A stretch of 64,000 nucleotides of DNA from Anianabacter salinae (GCF_019061145.1 NZ_JAHQZS010000001.1:310001-374000), one strand, 5' to 3'; shown: positions 38,838 through 49,488, counted from the first letter of the stretch. Numbers and translations: made by a program. Notes: a model not told the origin generated them from the letters alone.

Positions 38838-39707
38838 ATGCGAAGTGTTACCAAGGACAACATCACCGAGATATTCATGGGATATGTCTCGGCGGACGCA
38901 GATCCCCGCGTGCGGGAGGTCATGGGGTCGCTTGTCAGACACCTGCATGATTTCGCGCGCGAGACAAATCTGACGCATGAGGAATGGCGCGCCGGAATCG
39001 CATTTCTGGAAGGCTGCGCCGCGATCGAAACCGAGGAGAGGCATGAATTTGTCCTCGCGTCGGATGTGCTGGGCCTGTCGTCGCTGGTCGACATGCTGCA
39101 TTCCTCGCCCGAGGCGACGTCGTCCTCGGTCCTGGGGCCATTCCACGTGTCCGGCGCGCCGCCGCTGGCCTATGGCGGCGACATGAAACGGCACTACGGC
39201 GGGCCGGTCCTGCTTGCCGAAGGCACCATCCGCGATACGAACGGCGATCCGATACCCGGCGCGACACTGGACATCTGGCAGACCGCGCCGAACGGGCTTT
39301 ATGCCAGTCAGGACCAGGACCAGGACACCTATTCCTTCCACGGCCTGATGACCGTTGGCCAAGACGGACGCTATGCCTTCACAACCGTGAAGCCTGTCGA
39401 ATACACGGTGCCCTCGGACGGGCCGGTGGGCGATATCCTGCGAGCGTGCGGTCGCCACCCCTGGCGCCCGTCGCACCTGCATTTCATCGTGGAAGCGCCG
39501 GGGTTCAAGCCACTGGTCACCGAGATCTTCCCCGATGATGACCCCTATCTTGATGAGGATACGGTCTTTGGCGTCCGCTCGGATCTTGTCATGACCTACG
39601 TGGAAAAGCCTGCCGCGGATTTCCCCGATGGGATGGCGCTGAGCGGGACCTTGACCGAACCCTTCCTGCACGTCGATTTCGACGTGGTCCTTGGTCGGCA
39701 GGCATGA
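38838..39707 (+). CDS. Intradiol ring-cleavage dioxygenase (hydroxyquinol/catechol 1,2-type)
   Basis: A 289-residue non-heme Fe(III) dioxygenase splitting an aromatic diol between its hydroxyls. The N-terminal helical dimerisation domain (about 1-100) and the jelly-roll catalytic domain are both present. Iron ligands can be assigned as Tyr155 (GLYAS), Tyr189 (VEYTVP), His213 and His215 (RPSHLHF). GPFHVSGAPPL and the ILRACGRHPWRPSHLHFIVEA block fit hydroxyquinol and substituted-catechol dioxygenases better than plain catechol enzymes. Shine-Dalgarno AAGGAGA. No maleylacetate reductase or muconate cycloisomerase gene is seen, so the later steps must be elsewhere or unusual. Confidence 0.9.
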   Translation: MRSVTKDNITEIFMGYVSADADPRVREVMGSLVRHLHDFARETNLTHEEWRAGIAFLEGCAAIETEERHEFVLASDVLGLSSLVDMLHSSPEATSSSVLGPFHVSGAPPLAYGGDMKRHYGGPVLLAEGTIRDTNGDPIPGATLDIWQTAPNGLYASQDQDQDTYSFHGLMTVGQDGRYAFTTVKPVEYTVPSDGPVGDILRACGRHPWRPSHLHFIVEAPGFKPLVTEIFPDDDPYLDEDTVFGVRSDLVMTYVEKPAADFPDGMALSGTLTEPFLHVDFDVVLGRQA

Positions 39708-40088
39708 CGTGACAGGCCACGCGAGTGCAATTCGAGGTAAGGGGTGGCACTCAGAGGCACATGCAAATATCTGTCTTGCATTATCAATTTGCGAATGATC
39801 TGGCCGGGCGATGTCATAGGCGTTGAAGTGCCCCGGGCTTCGTAGACGCCTTCTTGCCTGTTTCTGAGCCAGGAAGGCCAAGATGGGACACAGGTCTTCC
39901 GTGCCCGTCTGAGCAACGTGCACAGCGTCGTCCCGGGCGGCCCCGACCCGTTCGCATGCCCTTGTGCCGCGTTTGAATTGGGTTCTCCGTAACACCCGCA
40001 ACGCGGTTGCGCCGGGGGTCCTTGTTCCTGAAGGTTGACGAAGGGTCAGCCCACTTCCGGGCGCTGCGCGCGTAGAGTGGGGACTTTC
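39708..40088. other. Intergenic region, 380 bp, before the FG-GAP gene
   Basis: No gene found. A small perfect hairpin (CGCAAC/GTTGCG, 39997-40011, loop GCG) and an interrupted inverted repeat GCAAAT/ATTTGC (39763-39768 and 39787-39792) are the only structures noticed. The AT-rich stretch about 39755-39800 is the likeliest promoter for the FG-GAP gene. No U-run terminator for the dioxygenase operon is evident. Confidence 0.45.
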
Positions 40089-42824
40089 ATGGCAAATCCG
40101 TTTCCGGCAGTGATCGACCTGTCGACGCTCGATGGCAACACCGGGTTCACGATCAACGGCGTGGACGCCAATGACAACAGCGGCAGGTCCGTCGCCTTGG
40201 CGGGGGACGTGAACGGCGACGGGATCGACGACATCCTGATCGGGGCCTACGCAGCTGATCCCGGCGGCGACGGCGGTGCAGGCGAGACCTACGTGGTGTT
40301 CGGCAAGTCCACCCCCTTCGCGGCCAGCCTCGATCTGTCCACGCTGGACGGGACCACCGGCTTCCGCCTCGACGGGATCGATGCCTTTGATATCAGCGGC
40401 TGGTCCGTGTCCTCTGCGGGGGACGTGAACGGCGACGGGATCGCCGACATCCTGATCGCTGCGCCCTTTGCCGCTCCCGGCGGTGACGGCCTTGCTGGCG
40501 AGACCTACGTGGTGTTCGGTAAGACCACGCCCTTCGCGGCCAGCCTCGATCTGTCCACGCTGGACGGGACCACCGGCTTCCGCCTCGACGGGATCGATGC
40601 GGATGACAACAGCGGCTACTCCGTCGCCTCGGCGGGCGACGTGAACGGCGACGGGATCGCGGACATCCTGATCGGGGCCTACGTGGCCGCTCCCGGCGGG
40701 GACATCAATGCAGGCGAGACCTACGTGGTGTTCGGCAAGAACACGCCCTTCGCGGCCAGCCTCGACCTGTCGACGCTCGATGGCATCACCGGCTTCACGA
40801 TCAACGGCGTGGACGCCGGTGACTTGAGCGGCTTCTCCGTCGCCTCGGCGGGGGACGTGAACGGCGACGGGCTCGACGACATCCTGATCGGGGCCTTCGC
40901 AGCCGCTCCCGGCGGTGACGGCGCCGCAGGCGAGACCTACGTGGTGTTCGGCAAGTCCACGCCCTTCGCGGCCAGCCTCGATCTGTCCACGCTGGACGGG
41001 ACCACCGGGTTTCGGCTCGACGGGATCGATGCGGATGACCGGAGCGGCGTCTCCGTCGCTTCTGCGGGGGACGTGAACGGCGACGGTGTCACGGACCTGC
41101 TGATCGGAGCGTATCAGGCCGATCCGGGCGGGGACAACGACGGAGGCGAAACCTATGTGGTGTTCGGCAAGACCACGCCCTTTGCCGCCAGCCTCGATCT
41201 GTCCACGCTGGACGGGACCACCGGGTTTCGCCTCGACGGGATCGATGCGAATGACCTCAGCGGCTGGTCCGTCGCCTCTGCGGGGGACGTGAACGGCGAC
41301 GGGATCGACGATATTCTGATCGGGGCGTACCTGGCCGATCCCGGCGGTGACGGCAATGCAGGCGAGACCTACGTGGTGTTCGGCAAATCCACGCCCTTCG
41401 CCGCCAGCCTCGATCTGTCCACGCTGGACGGGACCACCGGGTTCCGCCTCGACGGGATCGATGCGAATGACGCCAGCGGCGTCTCTGTCGCCTCTGCGGG
41501 GGACGTGAACGGCGACGGGTTCGACGACTTGCTGATCGGGGCCTACGCAGCTGATCCCGGCGGCCGAGGCGACGCAGGCGAGACCTACGTCATCTACGGT
41601 CGCGCGACGATCCCCACCTCGGGCACGGCGGGGAACGATGCGCTGACCATCAACGCGCCGTCGCTGTTCGCGGGCGTCACGTATGACGGCCTTGGCGGCA
41701 CCGACACGCTGAACCTGTCGGGGTCCGGCACCTTCGACTTCTCCGGCACCACCTTCACAAACATCGAATCCATCTCTGGCCAGGACCAGACGACGAACAA
41801 GGCGCTTATCCTCGCTGACGAGGGCCTCGCGCAGTTTCTCGCCCCCGGCAGCTTCGACGGAGCCGCCGACACCATCACCTTCAACAGCTTCACCAACGGC
41901 TTTCTCGACCCCGCCGCGATCTTCACCGCCTTAGATGCCGGGTTCGAGACGATCCAGTTCACTTACACCGGCGACACCGCCACCACCGAGTTCAACGCCA
42001 ACGGCGCGGGCACCGGCGACGACACGATCACTGTCACGATCACCGACGACAATGTCCTCGGCGGCGACAGCGGATACGCGAATGTCGCGCGGACCTTCGA
42101 CCGGATGGGCGTGCAGACCCAGCGCGTCGCCACCTACGACGATGGCCGCGTGATTACCCTGAACTTCGCCGCCGACGGGTCCGAGCGGATGCTCTCGGCC
42201 ACCTTTGCCGCCGCCGACGGGACGGTGACGACGACCGCCTATGACGGCGCCGGGCGCCGCACCTCGACCACCACGGGGCCGGACGCGAACGGCAACACCG
42301 ACACGATCACCTTCGATCCGGCGAGCCAGGCCCTGAGCGCGCGCACGATCAACGACGGCGGCGCGAACGACCAGCCCTACCAGACCCTGACCGACACCTT
42401 CGCAGGCGGCGCATTGGCGACGCGCGCGATGGTCCTGGATAACGGCACCTCCTATGTCTACGGCTACGGCGGCTATATCTCTGGCACGGGCGCCACGGAC
42501 TTCATCATCGGCTCCACAGGTGGAGAATCCGTTAACGGCGGCGCGGGCGCGGACTACATGCAGGGCTTCGGCGGCATGGACACCTTCGTCTTCGCCGTCG
42601 GGCACGGCGACGACAGCATCCGCGACTTCGACGACGACGGCGCCGACCTGCTGGACCTGCGCGACTTCGGCGTGACCAGCCGCGACCAGCTCGACGGCGC
42701 AGGCGCGATCACCCAGAACCGCGCGAACGTGGTGATCGACCTGACCAGCTTCGGCGGCGACAGCATCACCCTCGTCGAGACCGACCTCGCCATGATCGGC
42801 AACGACGACTTCGTCGCGATATAG
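40089..42824 (+). CDS. Secreted FG-GAP repeat protein with RTX-like end
   Basis: A 911-residue acidic protein. Residues 10-513 hold seven near-identical 72-residue FG-GAP (integrin alpha-type beta-propeller) units, each with LSTLDG, a D-V-N-G-D-G-x-x-D calcium loop and GETYVVFGK. Seven units make a complete propeller. Residues about 515-790 are a repeat-free beta-rich region, and the C-terminus (about 790-911) has RTX-like GGAGADYMQGFGGMDTFVF followed by DLLDLRDFG, the usual type I secretion ending. There is no Sec signal. Probably exported by an ABC/HlyD/TolC system and calcium-stabilised at the cell surface. The ATG at 40089 (MANPFPAVIDLSTLDG) puts the first repeat at once. Confidence 0.85.
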   Translation: MANPFPAVIDLSTLDGNTGFTINGVDANDNSGRSVALAGDVNGDGIDDILIGAYAADPGGDGGAGETYVVFGKSTPFAASLDLSTLDGTTGFRLDGIDAFDISGWSVSSAGDVNGDGIADILIAAPFAAPGGDGLAGETYVVFGKTTPFAASLDLSTLDGTTGFRLDGIDADDNSGYSVASAGDVNGDGIADILIGAYVAAPGGDINAGETYVVFGKNTPFAASLDLSTLDGITGFTINGVDAGDLSGFSVASAGDVNGDGLDDILIGAFAAAPGGDGAAGETYVVFGKSTPFAASLDLSTLDGTTGFRLDGIDADDRSGVSVASAGDVNGDGVTDLLIGAYQADPGGDNDGGETYVVFGKTTPFAASLDLSTLDGTTGFRLDGIDANDLSGWSVASAGDVNGDGIDDILIGAYLADPGGDGNAGETYVVFGKSTPFAASLDLSTLDGTTGFRLDGIDANDASGVSVASAGDVNGDGFDDLLIGAYAADPGGRGDAGETYVIYGRATIPTSGTAGNDALTINAPSLFAGVTYDGLGGTDTLNLSGSGTFDFSGTTFTNIESISGQDQTTNKALILADEGLAQFLAPGSFDGAADTITFNSFTNGFLDPAAIFTALDAGFETIQFTYTGDTATTEFNANGAGTGDDTITVTITDDNVLGGDSGYANVARTFDRMGVQTQRVATYDDGRVITLNFAADGSERMLSATFAAADGTVTTTAYDGAGRRTSTTTGPDANGNTDTITFDPASQALSARTINDGGANDQPYQTLTDTFAGGALATRAMVLDNGTSYVYGYGGYISGTGATDFIIGSTGGESVNGGAGADYMQGFGGMDTFVFAVGHGDDSIRDFDDDGADLLDLRDFGVTSRDQLDGAGAITQNRANVVIDLTSFGGDSITLVETDLAMIGNDDFVAI
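40116..41620 (+). repeat. Seven tandem 216-bp repeats in the FG-GAP gene
   Basis: The unit of 216 bp (72 codons) starts at 40116 and recurs seven times, the last at 41412. Core segments such as the codons for DLSTLDGTTGFRLDGID are almost identical in DNA between units 2, 3, 5, 6 and 7, while units 1 and 4 share a variant (TINGVDA). Recent duplication or gene conversion is likely. Confidence 0.9.
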
Positions 42825-42880
42825 GCATGGGAGCCCGCGGGCGCGGTCAAGGTAAGAGGCTGGAGGTCAGGCGCGGCGGC

Positions 42881-43336
42881 CTATTCCGGCGCATCTCGAT
42901 CCGCATCCAGGACCTTTCGAAGCCTCTCCAGATCAGGAAGAAGGCGCGCCACGACATCGCGAGGAAAGGCTGCGGCGATCCGTGCGATGTCAGGAGCCAT
43001 GGCGTCGATCGCGTCAGCCCGGAACGTTCGACCAGCATCGGTGATGAAGACCAGTTTGGATCGACCGTCCTGCGGGTTCTTGCGCATCTCGATCAGGCCC
43101 GCGCGTTCCAGAACGGTCAAGGAATGCGTCATCGAGTTCTTGGGAACCTGAAACGCCCGAGCAATGGCAAGCGGCGTTCTGCCATCGCCGACCCGCACCA
43201 GATGGTTCAACACCGAGAACTGTGCCGTGACGAAGCCCGGCGGCAACCGGGCTTCGAGAAGGGTGCGCGACAACTGTCCGATGATGCCGATCTCGTTCAA
43301 GAGCCGGAAATAGTCGGACGTGACGCTGTCAGGCAT
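42881..43336 (-). CDS. MarR-family regulator
   Basis: A 151-residue winged-helix protein; the recognition region is TPLAIARAFQVPKNSMTHSLTVLERAGLIEMRKNPQDGRSK, with the beta-wing DGR of MarR at its end. The dimerisation helices are at both ends. It overlaps the Tat nitroreductase by 8 bp on the same strand and is the downstream gene, so it likely controls that operon from the doubled inverted repeat at 44489-44527. MarR proteins release DNA on binding phenolic or oxidising compounds. Confidence 0.85.
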   Translation of the reverse strand: MPDSVTSDYFRLLNEIGIIGQLSRTLLEARLPPGFVTAQFSVLNHLVRVGDGRTPLAIARAFQVPKNSMTHSLTVLERAGLIEMRKNPQDGRSKLVFITDAGRTFRADAIDAMAPDIARIAAAFPRDVVARLLPDLERLRKVLDADRDAPE

Positions 43337-44477
43337 TCATGATCCTGCTTTCGAGAGGCCACCGCGGGCTGTTTGCGACAACAGGTCCATAGCCGATGCG
43401 GGACAACATTTGAACCGTCCCACCCGCGGGCGCAAGGCGTTCATGCACCAGGCGATAAGGTTCGGCCATCTCGGGGAATTCTTGCAGGGCCTGGCTGAGG
43501 GGCTGGAACCCAAGGCCCAGCGACGTCGCGGCAAGATTGACGCGCAGCCAGTCTGCCCCGGTCGCGATCTGGGTTTCGCGGCTGTTGTCGGCGGTGACAA
43601 GCCAGACGTGTCCCATTGCGGTATCGGTGTTCGCAAAGACCGCGTCCATGCCGGCCTTGTATGCAAGACTTGTCGGGTCGGCGGCGGCCTCACGACTGAA
43701 CATGCCCGTCAGGTGCATCGCCTCGAACATCGGGCCCGAGAAATCGATGCCGTCCGGGTTTGCGTCCACCTCCCGGCGTCCGATGCGGAACAGATCGACG
43801 CTTTCCTGAAAGGTATGAGGAGTCCCTACCTCGATCCTCAGCGCCTCGTGCGTGAGCGTCCGCCATTCGTTCACCTCTGCCGGGTCCACGGTGCCGCCGA
43901 ACCGCGTGCCATTGCGGACGGGGGGGCCGATCTGCGCCAGCATCTCGGGCGCAACGGTACGATTCACGTCGAACGGTTCCTTGTTGGACCGCCGGACAGG
44001 CGCCAGCGCGAACAAGGGATCACGCGCGATCGCTGCGTTGGGTGTCAGGGCTATTCTTGCCACGGGGCGCATGTCGAGGTCGACAGCACTGCTGCCCTGC
44101 GGGAAAAGCGCGATCTCGGCCCGATAGCCATCCTCGGCTGCGGCCATGCGCAGAAGTTCCAGAAAGCACCCCAGGCCGATGGTGATCTGCCGGTTGAACG
44201 GGTCCGTTTGCGGCAGCAACCGGTCAGGATCCACATGCAGCGTGATGATCCCGTCTTCAGAAAGATCCGCGAGCCAGGGCTGGCGGTTGTGCGGATTGGG
44301 GGCAAGCAGGGCCCATGACAAGGCCCGCATGCGCGGGTCTTCGTAGCCGCCCGCCCGGTCCCAGGGAAGGTAAGCCGTCTGCGGTGTGCGTGTGGCCGCA
44401 TAGCCAAATCCGCCACCCGCTGCCAGAACAGCCCCTCCGCCTACGAGGAAGATCATCTTGCGCCGTGATAGGGTCAT
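43329..44477 (-). CDS. Tat-exported nitroreductase-family protein (Acg-like)
   Basis: A 382-residue protein with a Tat-type leader: TLSRRKMIFLVGGGAVLAAG has the twin Arg and a hydrophobic stretch; no clear lipobox. The body is a divergent double nitroreductase fold: APNPHNRQPW (FMN-contact motif), GLGCFLELLRMAA, FALAPVRRSNKEPFD and TGADWLRVNLAATSLGLGFQPLSQAL. This matches the Acg/nitroreductase family of stress-related, FMN-storing or reducing proteins. The ATG at 44477 gives the Tat signal its proper start; longer forms add residues from the operator region. Periplasmic localisation is inferred. Confidence 0.83.
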   Translation of the reverse strand: MTLSRRKMIFLVGGGAVLAAGGGFGYAATRTPQTAYLPWDRAGGYEDPRMRALSWALLAPNPHNRQPWLADLSEDGIITLHVDPDRLLPQTDPFNRQITIGLGCFLELLRMAAAEDGYRAEIALFPQGSSAVDLDMRPVARIALTPNAAIARDPLFALAPVRRSNKEPFDVNRTVAPEMLAQIGPPVRNGTRFGGTVDPAEVNEWRTLTHEALRIEVGTPHTFQESVDLFRIGRREVDANPDGIDFSGPMFEAMHLTGMFSREAAADPTSLAYKAGMDAVFANTDTAMGHVWLVTADNSRETQIATGADWLRVNLAATSLGLGFQPLSQALQEFPEMAEPYRLVHERLAPAGGTVQMLSRIGYGPVVANSPRWPLESRIMNA

Positions 44478-44488
44478 CGTCCGCTCCA

Positions 44489-44527
44489 TGGTTCGATATG
44501 GAACCAAGATAGTTCGAAGAAGAACCA
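44489..44527. promoter_or_regulatory. Doubled MarR-type operator, 21 bp apart
   Basis: TGGTTC-N6-GAACCA (44489-44506) is a perfect inverted repeat. A second, TAGTTC-N6-GAACCA (44510-44527), lies exactly 21 bp further, on the same face of the helix. Both sit within 50 bp upstream of the nitroreductase start, so binding would cover the promoter. The rest of 44528-44637 shows no feature. Confidence 0.7.
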
Positions 44528-44637
44528 TAATCAAGAGCGCGTTGCGACCCGCGACCCGCTTGCACGGATCGTTCCGGTCCGGTGAGGAAACGCTTCAGGT
44601 CAGGGCAAACGCCAACGCCCGTCCCGCAGCCTTGGGA

Positions 44638-45723
44638 TCAGGCGTCGATCTCGACCGCGCCGATCGGCTTGGAGCAGCAGGCCAGGATAAAGCCCGCGTC
44701 GATGTCGTCCTCCGAGATGCCGCCGTTGTGCACCATGTGGACCTCTCCGGCGGTCTTGCGGACCTTGCAGGTGCCGCAGACGCCGAACGTGCAGCCCGAC
44801 GGAATGACGATGCCTGCGCTGCGTGCGACGGCCAGGACCGTGTCGGTCTGCTTGCAGTCGGCCGAGACCTCCGAGCGGGCGAAGGCGACGGACGCGCCGA
44901 TGTCGTCGTCCGGCACAAGGTCGTCATGCTCGGGAAGCTGCTCTTCCTTCTTGACCGGCGCGGCAAAGCTTTCCTGATGATAGCGGTCCATGTCGTAGCC
45001 AAGCGCGATCAGCATTTCGCGCACGGCGTCCATGAAGGGTTCCGGCCCGCAGCAATAGACCTCGCGCTCTAGGTAGTCCCCGGCGATCAGGCCGATCATC
45101 AGCTGGTTCAGCCGTCCGCGCAGGCCGGTCCAGACGCGGTAGGGGTCATCGTCCTCGACGATAAAGAACAGCCGGATCGAGGGCACCCGCGATGCCATCT
45201 GTTCCAGCCGCTGCCGCGCGATGATGTCCTGCGGCCGGTGCGCGCAGTGCACGAAAGTCACGTCGATGCCGGTGCCGCGATCGTACAGGTAGGTGGTCAT
45301 CGCCAGCGACGGCGTGATCCCCGACCCGGCCGAGATGAACAGGTATTTCTTCTGTTCCCTGCGGGGGATCGTGAACAGCCCTGCCGGCCCGGTCGCCTTG
45401 ATCCGCATGCCGGGTTGCAAACGGTCCAGCATCCAGCGCGTACCGATGCTGCCGTTCTGCGCCTTGACCGTCACCGAGATCGTCAGTGGACGCGAGGGCG
45501 AGGACGAGATCGTGTAGGTTTTCCACACCGTGCCGCCCGGAACCGGAAGCTCCAGCGTCAGGAATTGCCCCGGCTCATAGCGGAACTGGGCACCCGAAGG
45601 CGAAACGAAGCTGAACGTGGCTGTGTTCGGCGCCTCGGGCACGACCGAACAGCAGACCAGCGGTTCCGCGTCCGTCCAGATGCCATCGTCAGCCGTTGCA
45701 GTCATGTCCAGTTGCGAGGCCAT
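44638..45723 (-). CDS. gbcB: Ferredoxin reductase component of Rieske monooxygenase (GbcB-like)
   Basis: A 361-residue electron-transfer protein. FAD domain (about 15-115) with the KTYTISSSPS motif; NAD domain (about 120-235) with FISAGSGITPSLAM and YCCGPEPFMDAV; C-terminal plant-type [2Fe-2S] domain with C-x4-C-x2-C in SGCTFGVCGTCKV and a fourth Cys in ILACCSKPIG. It delivers NAD(P)H electrons to the oxygenase encoded 4 bp upstream. Domain order equals GbcB of glycine betaine demethylation; stachydrine or carnitine systems have similar reductases. The ATG at 45723 gives the standard N-terminus. Confidence 0.88.
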   Translation of the reverse strand: MASQLDMTATADDGIWTDAEPLVCCSVVPEAPNTATFSFVSPSGAQFRYEPGQFLTLELPVPGGTVWKTYTISSSPSRPLTISVTVKAQNGSIGTRWMLDRLQPGMRIKATGPAGLFTIPRREQKKYLFISAGSGITPSLAMTTYLYDRGTGIDVTFVHCAHRPQDIIARQRLEQMASRVPSIRLFFIVEDDDPYRVWTGLRGRLNQLMIGLIAGDYLEREVYCCGPEPFMDAVREMLIALGYDMDRYHQESFAAPVKKEEQLPEHDDLVPDDDIGASVAFARSEVSADCKQTDTVLAVARSAGIVIPSGCTFGVCGTCKVRKTAGEVHMVHNGGISEDDIDAGFILACCSKPIGAVEIDA

Positions 45724-45727
45724 CGTG

Positions 45728-47164
<1,437 letters not shown>

Positions 47165-48325
47165 TCAGCCGCGCCTGACCAGCATCAGCGCGCCCATCGC
47201 CGCGGCGCCGATCCCGGCGGTCAGCCAGATCGCCGACAGTCCCCAGGCGGCCAGCGCGGCGCCGAAGATCAGCGGCGCCGCCGCCTGCAGGATGCGCGCC
47301 GGGGCGCCCAGCCATCCGATGCGTTGCCCGTATCCGGCCTCGCCGAACAGCGCGAGCGGCAGCGTGCCCTTGGCGATGGTCAGGATGCCGTTTCCCGCTC
47401 CGTGCAGCAGCGCGAAGGCGTAGGCGGCGGGGCCTCCGAACGACACAAGCGCGACGGCGGCCACGGGATGCGCCGCCGCAGCGATGCGGGTTGACACAAG
47501 GGGATGAAACCGGCGCAAGAGGCCGAACTCCAGCACGCGCGCCGCGACTTGCGCGGGGCCGATCAGCGCGCCCGCAGCGATGGCGACCGCTGTCGTCGCG
47601 CCCGCCTCCTGCAGCAGACCCGGCAGATGTGCCGCCATGGCGGTCGAGTTGAACCATGTCGCGGCGAAGACGAATGCCAGCAGGCCGAGCGCAAGGCGCG
47701 ATGGCGGCGGCCCGGTCTCGGCAGGCGGTGCGGACGGGCGGATCACCTCGGTTCCCTTCGGCAGGCAAGCGTTGAGCGGCAGCGCGATGCACAGGTGGAT
47801 CAGCGCCCAGCCAAGGCAGGCCTCGCGCCAGCCCCAGGCCCCCAGCATCAGCCCCGACAACGGCCAGCCGACCGTGCTGGCAAAGCCCGCGATCAGGGTG
47901 ATGCCGGTGATCGGCCCGCGCGCATCCTTGCCATAGATCCCCGCAAGGGTGGCAAAGCCCGCCTCGTAGAGGCCGATCCCCATGCCAAGCCCGATCACCG
48001 CCCAGCCCGCGAACAGGACGGCCAGAGTAGGGGCACCGGCAAGCAGCGCCAGACCTGCCGCAAACACCAGGTTCGACAGCATCAGCACGCCCCGCCCGCC
48101 GCGCCCGTCGATGCGCGCCCCGGCCCAGGGGCCGACCAGCGCCGAGACGACCATCGCCATCGAGAAGGCGCCGAAGACCCAGACGGGCGAGACGCCAAAG
48201 GACGTGGCCATCGGCACCGCAAGGACCGCCGGGATGTAGTAACTGGACGCCCAACTGACCGTCATTGACGTGCCGAGGGCGGCCACGATCAGACCGCGCC
48301 GCCCCTGCGAAAATCTTGGGATCAT
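47165..48325 (-). CDS. MFS transporter
   Basis: A 386-residue major facilitator with twelve predicted segments. The conserved loop between segments 2 and 3 reads GARIDGRGGRG, and a six-plus-six layout is visible with a central basic loop near residue 190. The substrate is not evident. It follows the ArsP-like permease by 55 bp on the same strand, with arsR first, so arsenic or organoarsenical efflux (as with the MFS proteins ArsJ or ArsK) is an inference from context. Alternatively it exports an organic toxin. Confidence 0.78.
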   Translation of the reverse strand: MIPRFSQGRRGLIVAALGTSMTVSWASSYYIPAVLAVPMATSFGVSPVWVFGAFSMAMVVSALVGPWAGARIDGRGGRGVLMLSNLVFAAGLALLAGAPTLAVLFAGWAVIGLGMGIGLYEAGFATLAGIYGKDARGPITGITLIAGFASTVGWPLSGLMLGAWGWREACLGWALIHLCIALPLNACLPKGTEVIRPSAPPAETGPPPSRLALGLLAFVFAATWFNSTAMAAHLPGLLQEAGATTAVAIAAGALIGPAQVAARVLEFGLLRRFHPLVSTRIAAAAHPVAAVALVSFGGPAAYAFALLHGAGNGILTIAKGTLPLALFGEAGYGQRIGWLGAPARILQAAAPLIFGAALAAWGLSAIWLTAGIGAAAMGALMLVRRG

Positions 48326-48380
48326 GATCGGATTTCGGTCCTGAAGGGGGCGGCGAGGCTTTGGACCCCGCCGCCGTTCC

Positions 48381-49433
48381 TTATGCCATGGAGGACCAGA
48401 ACTGGAACAGCAGACCCGTGGCGAAGGCTCCGGTCAGCGACAGCCCGATATAAAGCGCGAAGACCTGCGGTTTCGCCAGCGCCCAGACCGCCATCGCTGC
48501 CGGGATCGAGGTGACGCCGCCCGCGACAAGGAACGCCATGCCCGCGCCGGGCGCCATGCCTTGCTCGATCAGGCCTCCCACCAGCGGCAGCGCCGCATAG
48601 CCGTTGAGGTAGGCGGGCACGCCCACCAGCGTCGCCATCACGATGGGCATCAGCCCCTCGCCGCCCAGTGCCGCCGTGACCGTCTCGGCCGGGATCCACG
48701 CCAACATCAGGCTTTCGAGGATGAAGGCGAGCGTCAGCCATTTCGCCAGGAACATTGTCGTGGTCAAAGCGGTCTTGCCGAACTTGGCGCGGCGCTCGGG
48801 CTCTGACCAGAAGCGCCAGACGACGGGCTTGGGCGCGCGGATCTTGGCGCCGCCGCAGCCGCCGTTGCCGATGCCGTCCCGCAGAGGGTCGGACAACGCT
48901 CCGCCCCGGGCCAGAAGATGCACGGCCACGCCGCCGAACACGCCAAGGCCAATCGCGGCGAAGGTCTTGGCGACCGCGAACTCCATCCCTAGCACGCCCG
49001 TCGTCAGCACGAACATCGACGGGTCCATGATCGGCGAGGCCAGCCAGAACGCCATCACCGCCGACAGCGGCACCCCCATGGCCAGAAGTGCCGCGATGAG
49101 CGGGATCACCCCACAAGAGCAGAACGGCGACAGCCCGCCCGCCAGCGCGCCAAGGCCGATCATCACCAGCGGGGCGCCGACGAACGCCTTGGCGATCAGG
49201 TTGTCGGCGCCCGTCGCCCCGGCCCATGCGGCAATTGCGATGGACAGGACCAGGAAAGGCGCCGTTTTCAGCAGCGCCGAGGCCGCGAAGACCGCGCTGT
49301 CGCTGGCCTGCCCGGGATCGAAGATCGCAAGAACCAGAAGGATCGCGCCCGCGACAAGCCAGACGCCCTGATCGCGCCACAGGCGGGACAGGGACAGCTT
49401 CAGTCCGGAAGGCGGGTGAGGAAGGTCGGTCAT
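48381..49433 (-). CDS. ArsP/YraQ-type permease
   Basis: A 350-residue membrane protein with about eight segments and the family signature PFCSCGVIPL, here twice-Cys in the first half, plus a symmetrical VGVPAYLNGYAALPLVGGL in the second. Homologues export trivalent organoarsenicals (ArsP) or are putative permeases of unknown substrate (DUF318). A central soluble loop includes GGCGGAK, with a potential thiol site. Good GGAGA Shine-Dalgarno. Second gene of the arsR-led operon. Confidence 0.82.
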   Translation of the reverse strand: MTDLPHPPSGLKLSLSRLWRDQGVWLVAGAILLVLAIFDPGQASDSAVFAASALLKTAPFLVLSIAIAAWAGATGADNLIAKAFVGAPLVMIGLGALAGGLSPFCSCGVIPLIAALLAMGVPLSAVMAFWLASPIMDPSMFVLTTGVLGMEFAVAKTFAAIGLGVFGGVAVHLLARGGALSDPLRDGIGNGGCGGAKIRAPKPVVWRFWSEPERRAKFGKTALTTTMFLAKWLTLAFILESLMLAWIPAETVTAALGGEGLMPIVMATLVGVPAYLNGYAALPLVGGLIEQGMAPGAGMAFLVAGGVTSIPAAMAVWALAKPQVFALYIGLSLTGAFATGLLFQFWSSMA

Positions 49434-49488
49434 AACTGTATCTCCGGGAATTTGGTTCTTTTTGACCTGAAAAATGAAGGCAATCGGC

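Noticed and set aside
40116-41620. Possible CRISPR-like array
   Set aside because: Units are 216 bp, in frame and coding for FG-GAP blades; there are no short repeats with spacers.
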